Source: an uncultured Parafilimonas sp. (GTDB lineage Bacteria; Bacteroidota; Bacteroidia; Chitinophagales; Chitinophagaceae). Taken from it: 64,000 bases of DNA. Where the stretch lies: contig CAIRZB010000108.1 in NCBI GenBank assembly GCA_903882935.1, forward strand, positions 33,394 to 97,393. Reading direction: 5' to 3'. The translations under genes and the position numbers were made by a program. A model generated the notes under the pieces. That model was not told the DNA's origin, searched no databases, and saw only the letters and a list, made by a program, of their open reading frames with translations. How positions within the stretch are numbered: the stretch's first letter is position 1; each line of letters starts with the position of its first letter. Shown one piece after another: positions 8,286-15,573 of this stretch.

Positions 8286-8404
8286 CTCCGCAGGCTGCGG
8301 CTTGCCTGACGGTTTCACAATAAAAAATATTCGCTTTCGCGGCATAAACCGCTGCGCTTTTTATTCCACGGTCGAATGTTTTTTATTGCGAAAACCTTGC
8401 TTTT
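8269..8404 (+). promoter_or_regulatory. Long imperfect hairpin upstream of ssb
   Basis: An outer stem, AAAAGCAAGGT (8269-8279) with ACCTTGCTTTT (8394-8404), is perfect over 11 bp. An inner stem pairs 8313-8333 with 8373-8393: 19 Watson-Crick pairs plus one wobble in 21. Inside are smaller stems such as GCGG / CCGC around 8338-8352, and CCGCA / TGCGG in the left bulge near 8288-8300. It ends 100 nt before the ssb start. It could be a leader RNA or a DNA structure active when single-stranded. Confidence 0.7.
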
Positions 8405-8503
8405 GCGTAACGCCGCTTTAAGGCCGGGTTGCTACGATAGAACGGAACGAGGCGCAAGCCGAGTATTAGAAAAAAACCATTCATTCATTTTAAAAATTCA
8501 ATT

Positions 8504-8884
8504 ATGGAAATTTTGGTAGGACGTGTAACCGCAGATGCAAAAGTGTACACTTTAAAAGACGAAAGGCAGGTAGTGAATTTTTCGATTGCCGTTAATGAAA
8601 GCTACAAGCTTAAAGGCAGTGGGGAGGTAAAAAAGATAGTGCGCTATTTTAAATGTGCCTACTGGCTACGGGCAGAAATAGCCAAGTATTTAACCAAGGG
8701 CGCAATTGTGGAATTATGCGGGCGCATTGGCGTAGACAGCTACAAGGACATGCAAGGCGAAGCAAAGGCAGCTTTAACCCTGCATGTAAATAACATCAAA
8801 CTACATAGCGGCAACAAACTAAGTGCAACAGCACCCGCACAGCCTGCAGCCGCCACCGCCACCGTAGACGATTTGCCATTTTAA
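8504..8884 (+). CDS. ssb: Single-stranded DNA-binding protein, element-borne
   Basis: A 126-residue OB-fold protein (MEILVGRVTADAKV, then VVNFSIAVNESYK) with an Ala/Pro/Thr-rich linker and the acidic hydrophobic tip DDLPF through which SSBs recruit replication and repair partners. SSB coats ssDNA during replication, repair and conjugative entry. The central region (KIVRYFKCAYWLRAEIAKYL) and short length match SSBs carried by Bacteroidota mobile elements rather than the larger chromosomal copy. It is 41 nt upstream of the J-domain gene, probably one transcript, and sits downstream of the long hairpin at 8269-8404. Confidence 0.95.
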   Translation: MEILVGRVTADAKVYTLKDERQVVNFSIAVNESYKLKGSGEVKKIVRYFKCAYWLRAEIAKYLTKGAIVELCGRIGVDSYKDMQGEAKAALTLHVNNIKLHSGNKLSATAPAQPAAATATVDDLPF

Positions 8885-8925
8885 ACGGCTCCGCTCTCAT
8901 TTCTTTCAAACGTAAAAACAAAGCA

Positions 8926-9399
8926 ATGAAATACTTTAAAGACTGTAAAACAATAATAGAAATAAAAGCTTTATATAAAAAATTAGCCAAAGAAAACCAT
9001 CCCGACATGGGCGGCGATACTGCTACGATGCAGGCAATAAATACCGAATATAGTTTTGCCTGTGCCAAAATTGCCAAGGGCGAAGGTATGACCAAGCAAG
9101 AAACAGACGAAACTATTAGGCTATCGGAAGAATACCGCAGGGTAATTGAGAAAATTATTAACCTGCCGAGTATTATTATTGAAGTGGTAGGGCATTGGAT
9201 TTGGGTAACCGGAAACACTTTTCCAGTAAAAGCACGTTTAAAGGAAGCTGGGCTATTTTTTGCCTCTAAGAAAACCGCGTGGTATTACCGCGCAGAGGAA
9301 TATAAAACCAAGGGCGGCAAAAAGACCCTTGAAGAAATCCGGCGTAAATACGGCAGTGAAAAAATCAACACTACCAGGCCGAGCAAGGAAATTGAATGA
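8926..9399 (+). CDS. J-domain-like protein of mobile elements
   Basis: A 157-residue protein. Residues about 10-45 (IKALYKKLAKENHPDMGGDT) contain the HPD tripeptide of J-domains, which stimulates Hsp70 ATPase, followed by a helix with ATMQAINTEYSFA. The C-terminal part (WIWVTGNTFPVKARLKEAGL, then FFASKKTAWYYR) is a small alpha/beta module that commonly follows this J-like domain in plasmid and ICE genes. It lies just after ssb and is followed by a strong hairpin terminator, so the pair is likely one operon. A role in helping DnaK remodel replication or transfer complexes is inference. Confidence 0.8.
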   Translation: MKYFKDCKTIIEIKALYKKLAKENHPDMGGDTATMQAINTEYSFACAKIAKGEGMTKQETDETIRLSEEYRRVIEKIINLPSIIIEVVGHWIWVTGNTFPVKARLKEAGLFFASKKTAWYYRAEEYKTKGGKKTLEEIRRKYGSEKINTTRPSKEIE

Positions 9400-9420
9400 G
9401 GGGCGAAAGCCCCTTGTCTT
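9399..9420 (+). terminator. Rho-independent terminator after ssb/J-domain operon
   Basis: The stem AGGGGC GAAA GCCCCT is followed by TGTCTTTT, immediately overlapping the stop codon of the J-domain gene. Confidence 0.85.
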
Positions 9421-9471
9421 TTATCTAAAGGTCGGGCAGTCGTGCAATATACCCGCTGCTTTGCGCTGCTC

Positions 9472-9579
9472 AAACTACTTTTCTTTGCCCAGGCAGCAAA
9501 GTAAAGTAGCAAAAGAAAGTGCCGTCCCGCGCTGCGTTCAAAGGATGCCGGTATCTTTTTGATTTTTCCGTGGTTCGGC
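9472..9579 (+). repeat. Direct repeat A flanking the Phd/PIN cassette
   Basis: About 105 nt beginning CTACTTTTCTTTGCC and including GCAAAGTAAAGTAGCAAAAG, then GCTGCGTTCAAAGGA and TTTTTGATTTTT. It is repeated in the same orientation at 10563-10667. The first 35 nt form a hairpin (ACTACTTTTCTTTGC against GCAAAGTAAAGTAG). Confidence 0.8.
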
Positions 9580-9662
9580 ATAGAATATCCGTACCAAGCG
9601 GCCATTTCTTCCTTGCAAATTAAGCCGTTAGGGGTGTTGGCGTTTCCTTACAGCCTTCAAGT

Positions 9663-9703
9663 TTGTACGTTTTGCACAAATTAGGCTTGTACGTTTTGTA
9701 CAA
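9663..9703. promoter_or_regulatory. Two operator palindromes of the Phd/PIN operon
   Basis: TTGTACGTTTTGCACAA (9663-9679) and TTGTACGTTTTGTACAA (9687-9703), 24 bp apart, lie 47-87 nt before the antitoxin ATG. The second is a perfect 6-bp inverted repeat. Paired palindromes upstream of a Phd/YefM gene are the usual autoregulation sites bound by antitoxin and toxin-antitoxin complex. Confidence 0.75.
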
Positions 9704-9749
9704 AAGGTCTATAGTTAGCCTCCAACCCATACATGATGAGGTAACCCCC

Positions 9750-9995
9750 ATGCAGACTATTTCTTCGAGCGATGCCCGCAACAACCTCGCCGCCATGCTG
9801 GATAAAGCCCAGCACGAACCCATTGCCATTCAGAAACAAGGGCGCAACGCTGCTGTGTTATTGTCATATGAAGAGTATGAACGGCTGACGAACGCCTCGG
9901 TCGCGGCGTTTCAGGTAATCTGTGATACTGTGGGTGCGAAGGCAAAGTCCCGTGGCTTGACGGAAGCAAAGCTTGTCAAGCTTTTGGCTGAATAA
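9750..9995 (+). CDS. Phd/YefM-type antitoxin
   Basis: An 81-residue antitoxin: MQTISSSDARNNLAAMLDKA is the N-terminal DNA-binding fold of Phd/YefM proteins, followed by EPIAIQKQGRNAAVLLSYEE, the conserved strand and helix. The C-terminal tail would wrap and inhibit the toxin. Upstream in-frame starts exist from 9663, but the ATG at 9750 follows a good Shine-Dalgarno (GAGGT) and leaves the twin operators in the promoter. It ends with a 1-nt overlap (TAATG) with the PIN toxin. Strong SD and higher GC than neighbouring DNA suggest a proteobacterial source. Confidence 0.92.
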   Translation: MQTISSSDARNNLAAMLDKAQHEPIAIQKQGRNAAVLLSYEEYERLTNASVAAFQVICDTVGAKAKSRGLTEAKLVKLLAE

Positions 9996-10420
9996 TGACG
10001 GCTAAACCCAAGCCGCGCGTAATCATTGATACAAACCTTCTGGTGAGCCGCGCACTTACACCGGATTCTATTACCGCAAGCGCAGTACGTATGATAATCG
10101 ATCATTGCCATCTGCTGGTATCGCAAGCGACCATGGATGAACTTGTGTTGGTGCTGATGCGTATTCAATCAAAAGGCTACATAAAACAAGACGAAACCCT
10201 TCAAATAATCCATGCCTACAAAGAACTGGTAGAATGGGTTCCAATTATTGAGCGCGTCCAAGTCTGCCGTGACCCAAAGGATGACAAGTTTCTCGAACTG
10301 GCGGTGAACGGTAACGCAGAATATCTTGTGACAGGCGATAAGGATTTACTGGTGCTGCACCCGTTCAAAGAAACCAAGATTCTTACTACCAAAGACTTCA
10401 TCGATATGCTGCTTATGTAA
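9995..10420 (+). CDS. PIN-domain RNase toxin
   Basis: A 141-residue PIN nuclease (PilT N-terminus-like, COG1569 type). Acidic metal-binding residues are visible in VIIDTNLLVS (first Asp), in the central helix (QATMDELVLVL) and in DPKDDKFLELA / LVTGDKDLL. Such toxins cleave RNA and are held inactive by the cognate antitoxin, here the overlapping upstream gene. The module sits between two direct repeats (9472-9579 and 10563-10667) and ends in its own terminator, so it behaves as a discrete cassette in the element. Confidence 0.92.
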   Translation: MTAKPKPRVIIDTNLLVSRALTPDSITASAVRMIIDHCHLLVSQATMDELVLVLMRIQSKGYIKQDETLQIIHAYKELVEWVPIIERVQVCRDPKDDKFLELAVNGNAEYLVTGDKDLLVLHPFKETKILTTKDFIDMLLM

Positions 10421-10442
10421 TCTTAAGGAAGAATACAAAACG

Positions 10443-10472
10443 AAAGCCTCTTGTAGAAACAGGAGGCTTTTT
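10443..10472 (+). terminator. Rho-independent terminator after PIN toxin
   Basis: A 12-bp stem (AAAGCCTCTTGT / ACAGGAGGCTTT, one wobble) with an AGAA loop, running into further T residues. Confidence 0.85.
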
Positions 10473-10562
10473 CAACCCTAAACCCTTAAAAATTGCAAAT
10501 ATAAAAAATCGGACTTTAAAAGCCATCCTTTTCCTACGCCTCGCACATGGCTTCCAACATGC

Positions 10563-10667
10563 GCCGACTACTTTTCTTTGCCAAGGCAGCAAAGTAAAGT
10601 AGCAAAAGAAATGCCGCCACCGCTGCGTTCAAAGGAGGCCGGTATTTTTTTGATTTTTTCAGCGATA
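10563..10667 (+). repeat. Direct repeat B flanking the Phd/PIN cassette
   Basis: Second copy of the 9472 repeat in the same orientation (CTACTTTTCTTTGCC, GCAAAGTAAAGTAGC, GCTGCGTTCAAAGGA). The rest of the gap 10473-10863 shows no gene or other recognisable element. Confidence 0.8.
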
Positions 10668-10863
10668 TTGCTAAATGAATTGTTTGGCAAGCAACGTGCT
10701 TAATATTGGATGGTCGATGCGTTGAAGATTGTAACAGAATAGCGGTTTTTATAAACGCGTTGCGAAAAGTGACGAATAATGTCACTTATTGCAACATATT
10801 TATATTTTTAGAAAAATATAATGACCCAAGTTTTGCGATTGCTTGCGGTGGCATCTATATTCT

Positions 10864-11769
10864 TTAAAAACTGCTCAGAAGTGCTTGCAGTGTAGTGTAC
10901 ATTTTCTGGTGCTTGTCAGGGTTGCGTTCTTTGAGGGTTTGTAAGTTTTGCAGTTTCCAACTTATTGCTGGGAAATTCTGAAAATCATACCGGCTCCAAT
11001 CAGGAGTTCGGTTTTTAAAGTTTAGGAGAAATTCTTTATCTTCTTTTGTAAGACTCGCGTGGATTGTGCTAACAAGGGTTTCCCTTACCGCCTCATATTC
11101 TTCATAGCTAAATTCCTCCTTGCTCATTCCGGCAAACTGGTTTTCCATTGCAAGGCGTTGGTCTAAATAGTTAGGGGAAAGTATTTCATTCAATGGCCGG
11201 TCGCTGCTTAGCAAGCTAAACAGAAAGCCAGTCTTTACGGCTTCGGAGAAGCCTTCATTGGCCATTAAATATTTCACATCAAATATATCCCTTGGATGCT
11301 GGCGGTCTAAAGCCGCGCAGATTTTCCCGCCATATAATTGGCCTAAAGGGACAAGATCAATCGCGCAAAACACATCAAATTCTTCTTGCGCTTTATTGCA
11401 CAAAGGCATTCTGGCTGTATTACCTATTACGCCGCGCTTTACAGGGTTGACTTCCAGTTTGATCGTATTCCCCTGTGCTGAAATCAGCAGTTTACCAATT
11501 TCTTCTTTGTGGTTTACACGCGCACCCGGTACTACTTTTTCAATGTTGGCTTTTATTCTTTCCAAAGCCTTGGCAATATTTGCCAGAGAAGTGTTTCTAT
11601 CCTCAATCGGCAGGTAGGTAAGGTCAATATCCACCGATAGCCTTGGCATGTCACGCACGAAAAGATTGATGGCCGTTCCGCCATGGAGCGCAAAACAATT
11701 CTCTTTTGCCACTTCGGGCAATACATTTAATAATAGGGCAACCTGTTTTTTATACGCCGGGTTTTCCAT
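10864..11769 (-). CDS. abiEii: AbiEii/AbiGii-family nucleotidyltransferase toxin
   Basis: A 301-residue nucleotidyltransferase-like toxin. The N-terminal core has FALHGGTAINLFV and, 12-18 residues later, LSVDIDLTYL: the GG...S and DxD motifs of the polymerase-beta fold. Further motifs are KLEVNPV and the conserved QLYGGKICAALDRQHPRDIF region typical of AbiEii. AbiEii proteins transfer nucleotides, in characterised relatives to tRNA acceptor ends, causing abortive infection. Its start overlaps the 3' end of the AbiEi gene by 20 nt, the usual antitoxin-first order. Together they form a type IV-style toxin-antitoxin phage-defence pair. Confidence 0.93.
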   Translation of the reverse strand: MENPAYKKQVALLLNVLPEVAKENCFALHGGTAINLFVRDMPRLSVDIDLTYLPIEDRNTSLANIAKALERIKANIEKVVPGARVNHKEEIGKLLISAQGNTIKLEVNPVKRGVIGNTARMPLCNKAQEEFDVFCAIDLVPLGQLYGGKICAALDRQHPRDIFDVKYLMANEGFSEAVKTGFLFSLLSSDRPLNEILSPNYLDQRLAMENQFAGMSKEEFSYEEYEAVRETLVSTIHASLTKEDKEFLLNFKNRTPDWSRYDFQNFPAISWKLQNLQTLKERNPDKHQKMYTTLQALLSSF

Positions 11770-12532
11770 ATTCCTCTAATTCTTTGGGTACGGTTATCTG
11801 GTATTTTGGGATATAAACCCCGTCTTTTACTAAGCTGCGCTTACCGCTGCCCAAATCCACCTTCTTTACATCAAGGTATTGGAACCAGTCGTGACCGGCC
11901 TTTTCCGCCAAATATATAAACAGGCGCTTTACTTTCACGGACTGGCACTTTTCCAATAACTCCTGTACTTGGTTAGGGCGCAGGTTATTGAGCCCTTCCA
12001 TAAGTTCATAACACTCCGTCAGTTCTTGCTTTTCCGGCGCAAGATAAAGGCACTCCATTATAGCACGGGCAGGGTTTGATATTTTTATGGAGAAGTTTTT
12101 AAACTCAAAATCTACTAAGCCTATCTCTGAGGGTAAAAAGGAAGTTTGGTAATAGTCTATGTTTATATCCCAATCATGGTTTTGAAACCATGTTGGCAAT
12201 TTCTCTCCTTTGCCGCCAAAAAGGACTGCCTTTTTGGAGCCTAATTCTAAATAATGGGCTTTACCCAAAAGCGTTAAAGCCGTTCTGGCCGCTGGGTGTA
12301 TAGTTGAGGATGATTGGTTTTGGAGCGCGTATAGTCCGCCTTCATAGCTAACTTGGTCGCCAGAGCGTTTCATCGCCCCATTGCCTATGGAATCCAGCCA
12401 TTTACTTTTGCGATAACGCTTTTGAAGGTCTTGGCTATACCCTTGCTCTGTTAGCCAAAAGGATTGGAACACAACCCCTTTAGGTTGTGCACTCAATAAC
12501 TGGTTTATTTTTGTTCCTTTTTCAGTACTCAT
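11750..12532 (-). CDS. abiEi: AbiEi-family antitoxin / transcriptional regulator
   Basis: A 260-residue protein immediately upstream of and overlapping the AbiEii toxin. The N-terminal ~90 residues form the winged-helix region (KGVVFQSFWLTEQGYSQDLQ, then RYRKSKWLDSIGNGAMKRSG) that binds the promoter. The remainder (PARAIMECLYLAPEKQELTE and following) is the antitoxin domain. AbiEi antitoxins repress their operon by binding inverted repeats, and a strong palindrome lies just upstream at 12590-12616. It does not titrate the toxin by direct binding in characterised systems. Family call is strong from both motifs and synteny. Confidence 0.9.
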   Translation of the reverse strand: MSTEKGTKINQLLSAQPKGVVFQSFWLTEQGYSQDLQKRYRKSKWLDSIGNGAMKRSGDQVSYEGGLYALQNQSSSTIHPAARTALTLLGKAHYLELGSKKAVLFGGKGEKLPTWFQNHDWDINIDYYQTSFLPSEIGLVDFEFKNFSIKISNPARAIMECLYLAPEKQELTECYELMEGLNNLRPNQVQELLEKCQSVKVKRLFIYLAEKAGHDWFQYLDVKKVDLGSGKRSLVKDGVYIPKYQITVPKELEEYGKPGV

Positions 12533-12589
12533 AGTACCAATATATCAGTAAAATTAAACTATGTCAATTTAATGGTTTATATAAAACAC

Positions 12590-12616
12590 AATAAAGGTAC
12601 TAATAGTACCTTTATT
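12590..12616. promoter_or_regulatory. Palindrome upstream of AbiE operon
   Basis: A perfect 11-bp inverted repeat, AATAAAGGTAC TAATA GTACCTTTATT, lies 58 nt before the AbiEi start and 56 nt past the E1 gene stop. It could be the AbiEi operator or a terminator for the E1 operon read from the right. Nearby TTAAACTATG occurs twice (about 12554 and 12627). Confidence 0.6.
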
Positions 12617-12671
12617 AAAGTAATTTTAAACTATGATAGTTAGAATAACAAGGGGTGCAAGATAACTAGGA

Positions 12672-14039
12672 TTACGGCCAAAAGCTTCTAATAACGTCTT
12701 TTGTAATTTCATTATTGCAGAACTCGCATTCTGGATTAGTGTGGCGACTTTGTTGAAGCCTGAAATTAGGACTCCTCCAAGGGCTGACCCGCCAATAATT
12801 ATAAGGAAGGGGCATAATGTTATTAGATACAAAATTTAGCGCTAAAAAGGCACCAGCCAAACCGGATACAAACGCCAATGGGGCTAAAACCTGCTTATTC
12901 TCTTCTATTTGTAATTTGCCTTCGCCACATAATTGTTTGAATAAAGTGTCATAAGCTAAACCCACAATTTCACTAGGCTCAACAGAATACTTTGCCGAAA
13001 TTAGAAGCGCAGCATTTTCGTTAATAAATTGTTCACCAATTTGTTCTAAAGAAACGCCCAACTGGTTTGCAATATGTTTTTCATGAGCCTGCTCCTCCTG
13101 TTCTTTATGGTAAATACAACCCAAACACGCTTTACCGTTTAATGGATTTTTGTGGTAATGTATTACTACTTCCTCAATGCGCGTAGTGGATGCATCAAAT
13201 ACTTCACCAGGCAATTCATTTTGCAGATTGCGTCTTGCACGCCTGCTATCAACGCCTACAATTAGTTTTTTTAACCACGGCCCACCTTTTTTTGCAGCAG
13301 GGGCGTTTTGTAGCAATTCAGGTATTGGGAGGAGAGTTAATTGTGGAAACAATGGTTGCGAATGATAAATTAACGCATCGACTTTATTTTGTTCAATATC
13401 ATCATTTGTGAAGAACAGGCATCTGTTCAGATTGCCACCGCTTACAATATCTGCATCTACAACATGCATTAGCCCTTTTACATTGAATTTTGAAAGGGCA
13501 TATAAAAAGGAATTTCCAACAGCACCGGCGCCAGCCAAATAAGATTCCCCAACATCAATTTCAGTATCAAAAACCAACCGATTGGTAATGATCTTATCAA
13601 GTTCTACATTAATTTCATCTTCTATAAAAAAGGGGAGTTTTTCACCGGCCACCACTTTGACAACCAGTGCGGCTACATAGCAAGAAATTAGAAACGAAAT
13701 GAAAGGGTGATGATTCTGTAAACTCCCTGAACTTCTCTTTAAAGAAATAAGGAAATTGTTTTTCTCCTGCTCACAAACAAAAACATGAGGCCCTGCTGTG
13801 CAGGGAATGGCACCTCCTATAACAATCTCACAATTGTATGACAAATCAGGATTGAAGATATCAGAAACGTTTTCAAATGTTTTTTCAAGCACATCTATGC
13901 TACACTGTACTAAGTTCGTATCGGATTGCCCCCCTGTTATTAAAACAAAAGAACCTAATATCTTTTCTGCTTTTTCCTCAGAAACACCTAACAAGTTTTG
14001 CAAGGTCATGCGGTTCTCTTTGGCAGCTTCTACATTCAT
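12672..14039 (-). CDS. E1-like (ThiF/Uba) adenylyltransferase of a ubiquitin-like system
   Basis: A 455-residue E1-type enzyme. Residues about 1-150 are an unfamiliar N-terminal domain. From residue 165 a ThiF/UBA Rossmann domain begins with GAGAVGNSFLYAL (nucleotide loop 170-175), then VVDADIVSGGNLNRCLFF (the conserved Asp and N-x-x-R of E1s) and GVDSRRARRNLQ. Two CxxC pairs, CLGC (305-308) and CEFC (438-441), would bind structural zinc as in other E1s. It would adenylate the C-terminal glycine of the Ubl encoded upstream. It overlaps the JAB gene by 4 nt (ATGA) and is the last gene of the four-gene operon. The active-site cysteine cannot be assigned with certainty. Confidence 0.9.
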   Translation of the reverse strand: MNVEAAKENRMTLQNLLGVSEEKAEKILGSFVLITGGQSDTNLVQCSIDVLEKTFENVSDIFNPDLSYNCEIVIGGAIPCTAGPHVFVCEQEKNNFLISLKRSSGSLQNHHPFISFLISCYVAALVVKVVAGEKLPFFIEDEINVELDKIITNRLVFDTEIDVGESYLAGAGAVGNSFLYALSKFNVKGLMHVVDADIVSGGNLNRCLFFTNDDIEQNKVDALIYHSQPLFPQLTLLPIPELLQNAPAAKKGGPWLKKLIVGVDSRRARRNLQNELPGEVFDASTTRIEEVVIHYHKNPLNGKACLGCIYHKEQEEQAHEKHIANQLGVSLEQIGEQFINENAALLISAKYSVEPSEIVGLAYDTLFKQLCGEGKLQIEENKQVLAPLAFVSGLAGAFLALNFVSNNIMPLPYNYWRVSPWRSPNFRLQQSRHTNPECEFCNNEITKDVIRSFWP

Positions 14040-14482
14040 ACAACAATTATATTATTGTTTGATACTAGTTGCCATTTATTGCGCTTGCTTAAAACGAAAG
14101 TGGCAACTGTTTTTTTAAAATTTGTTTCACCGGTTGAGGCGCAAAAATTAGGTAGCACAAGCGAATATGCATTCAAGTGGCGTATAATTGCCCAGGTGTC
14201 GTCTGCTCTCGAATAAAATGCCTCAAAAGGATGAGTATGAACCTGGGCAACTATCATAGTTCTACTAACCTTTAGCCTTTCTAACAGTTGCTTCATCCCC
14301 CCTTCGGGTATCCAAAAACGGTCTTTTTCGGTCTCCTGAATTGGCATAAAGACTTCTTTAACCAAATATTTTCCCGCTTCTTCAATGCCAAGCCACAAAA
14401 CAACTCTTTCCTTATCAGGAGAATCTTTAAGGATTTCAACCGAGTTTTTTAGTAGCGGCGTAGGTATGTGTAGTTTAATCAT
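14036..14482 (-). CDS. JAB/MPN-domain metallo-isopeptidase (DUB-like)
   Basis: A 148-residue JAMM protease. Zinc ligands are in VHTHPFEAFYSRADD: H82 and H84, with S91 and D94 completing the H-x-H-P...S-x-x-D motif (spacer one residue shorter than in eukaryotic AMSH). A glutamate at residue 34 or 35 (LGIEE) is the likely catalytic acid. In related bacterial operons this protein trims the Ubl precursor and removes it from targets; here it could cleave the two residues after the glycine run of the Ubl at 14905. It overlaps the E2 gene by 8 nt and the E1 gene by 4 nt, implying strict coupling. Confidence 0.9.
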   Translation of the reverse strand: MIKLHIPTPLLKNSVEILKDSPDKERVVLWLGIEEAGKYLVKEVFMPIQETEKDRFWIPEGGMKQLLERLKVSRTMIVAQVHTHPFEAFYSRADDTWAIIRHLNAYSLVLPNFCASTGETNFKKTVATFVLSKRNKWQLVSNNNIIVV

Positions 14483-14912
14483 TTGTTATTTTCCAAGCTT
14501 TCCAAATCTGTGTTAATAATCCGCCTAAATCAAAGCCAGACTTTCCTTTATAATTATCCCAAAAGTCTTGCAGGTGACTAGGATGCGTGTGATACTCCAA
14601 CGTGCCCGGAGTACACACAAAGGGGCGCTGTGTATTGGGATGAGGTCCTTGATGTAATACCCCTGATCCAGAGGGTGCTTTTACAAGGTAAGTGCCAGCG
14701 GCTGAAAGAAATTCAATTGAAGGCGGGCGTTCATTCCATTCATTGCATAACAACCTAACACGAAATGAATTGCGGCTCGGCTTACAAAACGTAATATCAA
14801 GAACTGGGAATGCCATTTCATTTATAGCCCAGTTTCGCAATTCTAACAGCCGAGCCGAATTCAAAGCGTTCACTTCACTTTCAAAAAGCGCCCGTGAAAG
14901 TGCGTTATTCAT
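14475..14912 (-). CDS. E2-like ubiquitin-conjugating enzyme
   Basis: A 145-residue protein with the UBC signature HPNTQRPFVC: H91-P92-N93 followed by cysteine 100, the same layout as the HPN...C active site of eukaryotic E2s. CTPGTLEYHTHPSHLQDF after the cysteine is seen in prokaryotic E2-like families. An upstream in-frame ATG (15011) would make 178 residues but run 107 nt into the Ubl gene. The ATG at 14912 overlaps the Ubl stop by only 8 nt and is preferred. It would accept the activated Ubl from the E1 and pass it to targets; no E3 is visible. E2 identity rests on the motif and operon context. Confidence 0.85.
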   Translation of the reverse strand: MNNALSRALFESEVNALNSARLLELRNWAINEMAFPVLDITFCKPSRNSFRVRLLCNEWNERPPSIEFLSAAGTYLVKAPSGSGVLHQGPHPNTQRPFVCTPGTLEYHTHPSHLQDFWDNYKGKSGFDLGGLLTQIWKAWKITND

Positions 14913-15357
14913 ACCCCCCACCTCCAGCACTTGGCCCGTAATCAATACAGATTTTACCGGACAGCTTGTTTTCAAAATAGGAAAGCTCTGGGTTGATTTG
15001 ATTGCCGTCAACCGTTGCTACCCATTTTTCAACAGAAACAATTTTCAACTCTCTTGCAGCAATAGCCAAAAAAACTTTTACTCTTTGGTTGCCGGGGATT
15101 TTGTCAAACCCTTCTTTTGGCCAAGAGCCTGCAGTAGTTATAACCGCAACCTTTACATGGTCTTTTTCATGCTCGCGCTCTTCCTCACTTTCCATCTCTT
15201 CAATTTCCTCAGACAAACGGGAAAGCTTCTTTTTTTCGTAATCAACCTCTTCCTGAAGGTGCTGAATCTCTTCGCGCTCGTGGCGGATTTCTTCTTTAAG
15301 TTCATTCAGCCTGTCTTTTTCGTGCTCTTCTGAGCCATTTTTGTAATGTTCGTTCAT
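14905..15357 (-). CDS. Ubiquitin-like modifier with N-terminal coiled coil
   Basis: A 150-residue protein. Residues about 8-65 are an uninterrupted Glu/Lys/Arg/Leu-rich helix (for example LKEEIRHEREEIQHLQEEVD), strongly predicted by eye as a coiled coil. Residues about 68-150 read as a beta-grasp Ubl domain (VKVAVITTAGSWP onward) and finish with DYGPSAGGGGYE. Exposed glycines followed by two residues are the pattern of a Ubl precursor that needs trimming by the neighbouring JAB protease before E1 activation. It is the first gene of the Ubl-E2-JAB-E1 operon. I know bacterial modifiers with tandem Ubl domains, but I do not recall this coiled-coil plus single-Ubl layout. It may oligomerise or scaffold. 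Confidence 0.85.
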   Translation of the reverse strand: MNEHYKNGSEEHEKDRLNELKEEIRHEREEIQHLQEEVDYEKKKLSRLSEEIEEMESEEEREHEKDHVKVAVITTAGSWPKEGFDKIPGNQRVKVFLAIAARELKIVSVEKWVATVDGNQINPELSYFENKLSGKICIDYGPSAGGGGYE

Positions 15358-15446
15358 GTCCTTTTTTTTAAAATTTTAATAATAGCCATTTTAGCTAAAA
15401 AACGCATCCATGGCTTCCTAGTACAAAGATACAAAACTCAAATAAA

Positions 15447-15541
15447 ATGTAAGTATTATTTACTTATTTATTATGTAAGTATTACTTACTATAATAATAA
15501 TTAATACAATTATTTTAAAATCATGTAACTTTCACTTACAT
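15447..15541. promoter_or_regulatory. Three palindromic operators between Ubl operon and XRE gene
   Basis: In the 216-bp divergent intergenic region, three inverted repeats share the half-site GTAAGT/ACTTAC: TAAGTA-N5-TACTTA (15450-15466), GTAAGTA-T-TACTTAC (15475-15489, perfect) and ATGTAA-N7-TTACAT (15523-15541). They are positioned to repress both the Ubl operon (leftward) and the XRE/ImmA pair (rightward). The adjacent XRE protein is the obvious ligand. Confidence 0.7.
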
Positions 15542-15573
15542 TTAAGGCTACATTTGCTCCTAATAATAAACCA

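Noticed and set aside
12626..12832. A 68-codon hydrophobic minus-strand frame overlapping the E1 3' end
   Set aside because: It is out of frame over a well-supported E1 zinc-motif region and has no separate start signal.
14913..15011. N-terminal extension of the E2-like protein
   Set aside because: It would overlap the Ubl gene by 107 nt; the 14912 start gives the short coupled overlap seen elsewhere in the operon.
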